Origin: Novosphingopyxis baekryungensis DSM 16222
Lineage (GTDB): Bacteria; Pseudomonadota; Alphaproteobacteria; Sphingomonadales; Sphingomonadaceae
Assembly: GCF_000420305.1 (NCBI RefSeq)
Contig: NZ_ATUR01000003.1
Span: 434,001 to 498,000 of the forward strand
Direction of reading: 5' to 3'
Length of the DNA stretch: 64,000 bases
How positions within the stretch are numbered: the stretch's first letter is position 1; every line of letters starts with the position of its first letter. Below the pieces are notes generated by a model. The model ran no database searches. It worked only from the letters and a program-made list of their open reading frames with translations, and had not been told where the DNA came from. A program made the translations under genes and the position numbers. Positions 59,003-64,000 of this stretch are shown one piece after another.

Positions 59003-59166
59003 AGCTATTCCCTTCCTCCTCTTAACCGCCGCCCAAGGCAGCGCCAACCCGCTTTTGGACGAACGGATGACCAGCGCGGTCCAACGGCGAAATCCGCAAC
59101 GCTGTGACGACCCGGCGCTTGACAAGCCCGCCCCAAATCCACAATGGCGTGCGCTTCCGCATTCGA

Positions 59167-59240
59167 GGCCCGATGGCGGAGTGGTGACGCAGAGGACTGC
59201 AAATCCTCGCACGCCGGTTCGATTCCGGCTCGGGCCTCCA
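59167..59240 (+). tRNA. tRNA-Cys (anticodon GCA)
   Basis: Complete cloverleaf of 74 nt with encoded CCA. Acceptor stem GGCCCGA (59167-59173) pairs with TCGGGCC (59230-59236); the discriminator is T, as expected for tRNA-Cys. The anticodon stem GAGGA/TCCTC encloses CTGCAAA with GCA at 59199-59201. The T arm is GCCGG-TTCGATT-CCGGC. Confidence 0.97.
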
Positions 59241-59314
59241 AATGCGTGGCGCAGATCGGCGCTATCGGCCGCCATAGCTGGTTCTTCGAAGCCCGCGTTC
59301 CTATCTTCATCGGC

Positions 59315-59965
59315 ATGACCTTTTCAGATCTGTCCGACTGGCAGTCGGTGGCGCTCGTGGCGCTTGGCGTTGCCGTTCTCCTGAGCATATTGTTCCGCCT
59401 GCCGTTCATCGGCCGGGCGCTGCGCGGGCTGTTTTCCCTCGGGATCATGGCCATCGGGATCTATCTGCTGATGCAATATGCCCCCTATGATCCCACGCTG
59501 GCGCGGATGACCGAAGCGCTGGGCATTCAGCAGCAGGAGGTTGTGGGCGAAGAGGTACGCATCCCCATGGCGGCCGACGGCCATTTCTGGGCGGAGGTCG
59601 ATATCGGCGGAGTGGAACGGCGCATGCTGATCGACAGCGGTGCAACGATGACGGCGCTCAGCCCGGCGACCGCTGAGGAGGCCGGGGTCGAAGGCAGGCC
59701 GGGGATGGTGCCCGTCCTGATCCGCACCGCCAATGGCACCGTGCAGGCCAGCAGCGTGCGGATCGCACAATTGCAAGTGGGCGGGATCGTGGCGCGCGAT
59801 CTGAACGCCGTCGTCACGCCAGCGCTGGGCGTCGACATTCTCGGCATGAATTTTCTGTCGCAGCTGGAATCCTGGCGCGTCGAAGGCCGTACGCTGATCC
59901 TCGATCCGCAGGGAAATAGTGCGCCCGGCAGCGACAGCGCAGCGGATACCGGAAAGGCGGGTTGA
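59315..59965 (+). CDS. Retropepsin-like aspartic protease (TIGR02281 type)
   Basis: A 216-residue membrane-anchored protein starting at MTFSDLSDW. Two N-terminal hydrophobic segments (SVALVALGVAVLLSILF; LFSLGIMAIGIYLLM) precede a retropepsin-like domain with the active-site D-S-G in RRMLIDSGATMTALS and the flap/second-half stretch VDILGMNFLSQLESW. Single-domain proteases of this type work as dimers. It starts 74 bp after tRNA-Cys; frames extending upstream pass through the tRNA and are not real. Substrate unknown. Confidence 0.9.
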   Translation: MTFSDLSDWQSVALVALGVAVLLSILFRLPFIGRALRGLFSLGIMAIGIYLLMQYAPYDPTLARMTEALGIQQQEVVGEEVRIPMAADGHFWAEVDIGGVERRMLIDSGATMTALSPATAEEAGVEGRPGMVPVLIRTANGTVQASSVRIAQLQVGGIVARDLNAVVTPALGVDILGMNFLSQLESWRVEGRTLILDPQGNSAPGSDSAADTGKAG

Positions 59966-60044
59966 ACCGCCGCCTCCACGCCTGAGCTGGCCGCGCGCCG
60001 CCCGCCTGCCCAGCCCTTTCAGCCGAACCCTTTCAGCCCGGCGA

Positions 60045-61088
60045 TCAGCCGGGCCGATTGGCGCGTGCCGCCTCGACCCGGTTGCGGCCATTCTGCTTTG
60101 CCAGATACAGGGCTTCGTCGGCGCGCTTCAGCGCCTGGTCGCAATTGTCCTTGCCGATCAGCGCCAGACCGGCGGAAAAGGTGATCGAGCCGATAAGCTC
60201 ATCCGTTTCGCGAAGGCGGACCCGGCGCTTGCTGAGATCGGCGCGCGCATCGTCGACCATTCTGGTCGCATCCTTCAACGACGTGTTTTTCATCGCGACG
60301 ATAAATTCCTCGCCGCCCCAGCGTGCGAGGGCGTGATCGCTGAAACTCGCCTTCAGCGATGTGGCAACCAGCTTCAGAATGCGGTCGCCGACCATATGGC
60401 CATGGCTGTCATTCATGCTCTTGAAGTGATCCAGATCGATGATCGCCACCACATCGCGCGCGGAAACGGCATCCAGAGTGGGCTGGATGCCACGGCGGTT
60501 GAGCAGGCCGGTCAGCGCGTCGCAGCCGGCATTGCCGCGTTCGGCCTCCACCTCTTCACGCAGCAGATCGATCTTGTTGAGCGCATGGGCAAGCTGCTGT
60601 TCCGTCTGCTCCGTCCGCGCGATCATTTGCTGCACCTGTGAAATCAGCTGATCCGGGCTATTCTCAATCCCATCGAGATCGGACGCCAGACCACGGCCGA
60701 AATGTTCGTTCGCATCGGCCGCGCCCTGCGTCACTTCGGCCAGTTGCCGGGCCTGATGGCGCAAGACGCTGTTCTGCTCTTCCTGTGCGCCATTGTCGGT
60801 GGAGGCTGCCGCCATGCCCTGCGCAATATGATCCAGCATGGACTGATCGATCATGTCACCTGCGATCAGGATGCTGTCGATCGCCCGGGCCAACAGGCCA
60901 TCCGGGCGTGCGATATAATCGTAGATCAGAGAATAGTTGGACGGAGTGGAACTCAGCTCCTTCTCGCGCAGCCAGCCAAGAACACGGTGGCCGACGTCAT
61001 CGACATCCGCATCTGCGCTACGCTGCTTCTTGGATTTGAGAAATGCCAAGCTCGCCAACGTCTGCATGTCCTTTGTTCGAGAGCGCAT
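60045..61088 (-). CDS. Diguanylate cyclase (GGDEF domain)
   Basis: A 347-residue cytoplasmic protein. The N-terminal about 165 residues are helical with no recognised sensor domain, followed by a coiled coil (QMIARTEQTEQQLAHALNKIDLLREEVE) and a GGDEF domain (DALTGLLNRRGIQ; IIDLDHFKSMNDSHGH). The active site reads GGEEF in ARWGGEEFIVA, so c-di-GMP synthesis from GTP is expected. The RxxD inhibitory site that normally precedes it is not present (FSDH occupies the position), so product feedback is probably absent. The start could also be the second ATG, seven codons in. Confidence 0.92.
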   Translation of the reverse strand: MRSRTKDMQTLASLAFLKSKKQRSADADVDDVGHRVLGWLREKELSSTPSNYSLIYDYIARPDGLLARAIDSILIAGDMIDQSMLDHIAQGMAAASTDNGAQEEQNSVLRHQARQLAEVTQGAADANEHFGRGLASDLDGIENSPDQLISQVQQMIARTEQTEQQLAHALNKIDLLREEVEAERGNAGCDALTGLLNRRGIQPTLDAVSARDVVAIIDLDHFKSMNDSHGHMVGDRILKLVATSLKASFSDHALARWGGEEFIVAMKNTSLKDATRMVDDARADLSKRRVRLRETDELIGSITFSAGLALIGKDNCDQALKRADEALYLAKQNGRNRVEAARANRPG

Positions 61089-61219
61089 TTATTAGCATGC
61101 ATGAGTTATCAAAACATTGCAGAAATTACCATTTCCGGCCGATGTCCTGATATCAAGCTGTATCGAAACGCTTTTTCTATATCGCCGCGCTGCTAGCGCA
61201 AGTTCTGCCACATGCCAAG

Positions 61220-64000
61220 TCAGGCCGCATTGTCCAGCAGCGCAGCCGCTTCGGCGATCATGTCCGTCCGCTTGTCGGGCGCCGCCTTTTTGAGCCGCTC
61301 TTCATAGTCCCGCGCTTGTTCCCCCAGATCCGCCTCTCCAAAGAAACCGGCCGTGCCGGATATCTTGTGGAGCTGATCGGCCAACTCGTCGATCGCGGCG
61401 TCATCGATCCTGTTTTCCCGCAAGGCCCTGGAAAATATCTCGAGCGCTTCCTTCTTGCGATCGGCATAACGCTCTCGAAGCGATTTCTTCCGGCTCGTGG
61501 CGGGCGCGGCGGCCGTCTCGCCGCGCACACCGCCCCAACGGCGTACGGTGGCGACGAAATCGCGCGTGCGCAGCGGCTTGGTGAGATGGCCTTGCATGCC
61601 AGCGTCGCGGCAGGCGTCGATATCTTCGGAAAAGGCGTTCGCGGTCAGGGCAAAGATCGGCAGGGTGGCCGCATCGAACCCCTTGGCCCGCAGCGCTCTG
61701 GTGGCGGAAAGACCATCGAGCCGTGGCATCTGCATGTCCATCAGCACCATGGCAAATGGCGTGCCGGCCTGCTGCGCCGCCTCGACCATTTCGATCGCTT
61801 CCTGCCCGTCTCTTGCGATCTCGATCGCGATGTTGGCACGATCGGCCATCTGGCGCATCAATTCCTGATTGATGTCATGGTCCTCGGCCACCAGCACGCG
61901 GCCGATCTGGTCCGATGCCGGGGTCGGCGCCTGATTGTCGAACGATTTGTCCGCCCCCTGCTTGGGCGCTGCGCAGGGTGTCAGGGGAATGCGCAGGGTG
62001 AAGGTGGAGCCGACATCGGGCTCGCTTTCCACATTGATCGTACCGCCCATTTTCTTGGCCAGGCTGGCGCTGATGGCCAGACCGAGGCCGGTTCCGCCGA
62101 ACTTGCGGGCGATACCGCTGTCGGCCTGCGCAAACTGATCGAAAATGCGCTGCAACCGGCTTTCCGCGATGCCGATGCCGCTGTCCTTCACGGCGATCTC
62201 CAGCATGTCGCCGTCGTGCGAACCGGCCACGCGCGCGGCAATGGCGATGCTCCCCTGTTCGGTGAATTTCGTCGCATTGCCGAGCAGGTTGAGCAGGATC
62301 TGGCGAAGCCGCAGGGTATCTCCGACGATCCATTCCGGCAGATCGCCGGGGATATCCAGATGGATATCGAGGCCCTTGGACGCCGCAGCGCCCGCCATCA
62401 ACTCGCTGGTGACATGCAACTGGCGCACGATATTGACCGGCTCTTCCACCACATCCATCTGCCCAGCCTCGATCTTCGCCATGTCGAGAATGTCGTTGAG
62501 CAACAGCATCATGGCCCGGCCGGAATCGGCGATCAGTTCCACCTTGCGGCGCTGGTCGCTCTCCAGTTCACCGGCCAGAACAAGCTCGGTAAAACCGATC
62601 ACGCCATTCATCGGCGTGCGGATCTCATGGCTCATATTGGCTAGGAAAGCCGTCTTGGCCCGCGCGGCATGCTCGGCCTTGCGCCGGGCTTCTCGCAAAT
62701 CCTGTTCCATCTGTTTGGTCATGGTCACGTTGCGGATGGACGCGATGACTTCTGCCGGGGTACCATCTTGTCCGCGCACGAGGCCGCAATTGGCCTCCAG
62801 CCAGGCATAGCTGCCCCGATCGGTCCGATCTTCAGCCCGATAGGCAATGATCAGTTCTTCCATCTGGCCTGCCATCATGTCGCCCAGCGCCTGCTGAACC
62901 CTGTCCTCATCGTCCGGGTGGAAGCCGGTCATGACGTTCTGGCCCACAAGTTGCTCCGGCGGAATGTCCAGAAGCTTTCCGCATGATGGCGAGGCGTACA
63001 GGCATATGCCGTCGAGCGAGAGCCGCATGACCGCATCGGTCACGTTGTTCGCCAATGTCGTCAGTTCCTGCTGACGGAGCGCCAGTTCGGCCTCGCTGGT
63101 CTTGCGCTCGGTAATATCGATGGTGACGCCGATATAGCCGACATAGTTGCCGTCCATATCGCTTTCCGGCGCGCACATGACGCTGACCCAGGTGACCGCG
63201 CCATCTTCATGGAGCCAGCGGAACTCCCCCTCATATTCCGTCCGGTTGGCAACGGCTGAGCCCCAGCCCTGCGCAACGCGGTCCAGATCGTCCGGATGCA
63301 TGGCACTGCTCCAGCCGGTGCCTCTCCACCGTCCGTTGGCGATGCCCGCCATGTTCTCCCAGGCACGGTTGGCATAGCTGCAACCGCCGTCGACTTCGGT
63401 ACGGAAGATACCGACGGGGGCCAGATCGGCCAGCGCCTGAAAGCGGCGATCGCTTTCGATCAGCGCACGTTGCTGTGCGATTGTGTCCGTCACGTCACGG
63501 ATATTGCCGATAGTGCCGGTAAAATTGCCATGCTCGTCGCCCAGGCGGCGCACCATCACCTCGATATGGCGGATGGATCCATCGCGGTGCACGAACCGCT
63601 GGTGCAGCGTCATGCTGTCAATATGCCCGCCGACCAGCCGCCCATAATCCGCAAGGGAGGCTATCTTGTCTTCTTCTACCAGCAATCTGCTGGTGGACCA
63701 TCCAAGGCTTTCATCCACCGAATAGCCGGTCATGTTGACCCAGGCGCTGTTGAGAAACAGCCATTCGCCCCGGGCATTGGTCTTGAACACGACCTCGCCC
63801 ATATTCTGCAGCACCTGATCGAACAGGTTGCGGCTCTCCAGCAACTCGGCAGCGATCGACGCACGCCCCTGCAGCACGGTGGCGACCGGCAGACCGATCA
63901 TGAAGCAGGTGACCAGAAACAGCTGCAACGTCGCCAGCTTGTACCCCAGATCGCCATCGACCAGCATGATCGGGCCGCTACCTTGCAGTGTTGCCGCCGA
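61220..64000 (-). CDS. MASE1-PAS hybrid sensor histidine kinase (5' end beyond window)
   Basis: The frame stays open to the window's right edge, so only the last 926 codons are seen. Order: the end of a membrane sensor, probably MASE1 (TLQLFLVTCFMIGLPVATVL); three PAS domains (near VVFKTNARGEWLFLNSAWVNM, VGIFRTEVDGGCSYANRAWEN and VMRLSLDGICLYASPSCG); a HisKA domain with the phospho-His in FLANMSHEIRTPMN; an ATPase domain (GTGLGLAIS); a receiver with the phospho-Asp in VLMDMQMPRLDGL; and a C-terminal Hpt-like domain with His in LADQLHKISGTAGFFGE. It can therefore run an internal phosphorelay. The output protein is unknown; it is next to the diguanylate cyclase gene. Confidence 0.92.
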   Translation of the reverse strand, partial: SAATLQGSGPIMLVDGDLGYKLATLQLFLVTCFMIGLPVATVLQGRASIAAELLESRNLFDQVLQNMGEVVFKTNARGEWLFLNSAWVNMTGYSVDESLGWSTSRLLVEEDKIASLADYGRLVGGHIDSMTLHQRFVHRDGSIRHIEVMVRRLGDEHGNFTGTIGNIRDVTDTIAQQRALIESDRRFQALADLAPVGIFRTEVDGGCSYANRAWENMAGIANGRWRGTGWSSAMHPDDLDRVAQGWGSAVANRTEYEGEFRWLHEDGAVTWVSVMCAPESDMDGNYVGYIGVTIDITERKTSEAELALRQQELTTLANNVTDAVMRLSLDGICLYASPSCGKLLDIPPEQLVGQNVMTGFHPDDEDRVQQALGDMMAGQMEELIIAYRAEDRTDRGSYAWLEANCGLVRGQDGTPAEVIASIRNVTMTKQMEQDLREARRKAEHAARAKTAFLANMSHEIRTPMNGVIGFTELVLAGELESDQRRKVELIADSGRAMMLLLNDILDMAKIEAGQMDVVEEPVNIVRQLHVTSELMAGAAASKGLDIHLDIPGDLPEWIVGDTLRLRQILLNLLGNATKFTEQGSIAIAARVAGSHDGDMLEIAVKDSGIGIAESRLQRIFDQFAQADSGIARKFGGTGLGLAISASLAKKMGGTINVESEPDVGSTFTLRIPLTPCAAPKQGADKSFDNQAPTPASDQIGRVLVAEDHDINQELMRQMADRANIAIEIARDGQEAIEMVEAAQQAGTPFAMVLMDMQMPRLDGLSATRALRAKGFDAATLPIFALTANAFSEDIDACRDAGMQGHLTKPLRTRDFVATVRRWGGVRGETAAAPATSRKKSLRERYADRKKEALEIFSRALRENRIDDAAIDELADQLHKISGTAGFFGEADLGEQARDYEERLKKAAPDKRTDMIAEAAALLDNAA

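Noticed and set aside
59144-59314. Longer N-terminus for the retropepsin-like protein
   Set aside because: The extension would be read through the tRNA-Cys gene and shows no protein-like features.

Overview
The window is about 64 kb of GC-rich chromosome (non-coding stretches and one small patch are visibly less GC-rich) from an alphaproteobacterium, most likely a sphingomonad (order Sphingomonadales). This is inferred from the gene set and order rather than from any search: the frr-pyrH-tsf-rpsB and uppS-cdsA-dxr block, the mutM/ubiE-ubiB-coaBC-dut block, TamA/TamB, a PopZ-type DUF2497 protein beside a pcm-tolC pair, a TIGR02186/TauE pair, a retropepsin-like protease next to tRNA-Cys, and two imperfect palindromic intergenic repeats beginning GTCATCCCGGCG and GTCATTGCG.

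Layout. 0-8.3 kb (minus strand): translation and envelope-lipid genes (rpsB, tsf, pyrH, frr, uppS, cdsA, dxr) and the phosphatidylethanolamine branch (psd, pssA). 8.4-14.9 kb (plus): NADP isocitrate dehydrogenase, a GNAT-nitrilase fusion, a CPA2 K+/H+ antiporter with RCK domain, dapB and nth. 14.9-22.9 kb: a BrkB/YihY membrane protein, then tamA-tamB and a small lipoprotein. 23-25.1 kb: a TonB-dependent receptor with a Zur-like palindrome in its promoter. 25.2-28.3 kb: a valine-catabolism set (acyl-CoA dehydrogenase, 3-hydroxyisobutyryl-CoA hydrolase, enoyl-CoA hydratase). 28.3-30 kb: a MarR regulator divergent from 4-hydroxyphenylpyruvate dioxygenase, with a perfect inverted repeat between them. 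30-34.3 kb (minus): malate synthase G, enolase, MutM. 34.4-39.7 kb (plus): ubiE, ubiB, coaBC, dut, a MoeB/ThiF-like E1 enzyme, a MAPEG protein.

39.9-44.7 kb is the accessory part: a periplasmic TonB-C-domain protein, a serine beta-lactamase-like hydrolase broken by one in-frame TAG, and three small minus-strand lipoproteins. Two of these share a near-identical 122-bp 3' end, and one of the two looks like a chimera. 44.8-50.8 kb (plus): an NfrB-like membrane glycosyltransferase with an outer-membrane partner, a TauE/SafE transporter coupled to a TIGR02186 protein, and a HerA-type ATPase. 50.8-58.9 kb (minus): valS, an S9 peptidase, a small membrane protein, the PopZ-type protein, TolC and a Pcm-like methyltransferase. 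59-64 kb: tRNA-Cys, a retropepsin-like protease, a diguanylate cyclase and a hybrid sensor kinase that runs off the right edge.

I found no phage, insertion sequence, CRISPR array, defence island or rRNA. Most of the window is housekeeping. The observations most worth checking are the chimeric lipoprotein tail, the nonsense-interrupted hydrolase, the short NfrB-like glycosyltransferase lacking a C-terminal regulatory domain, and the predicted Zur and MarR operators.
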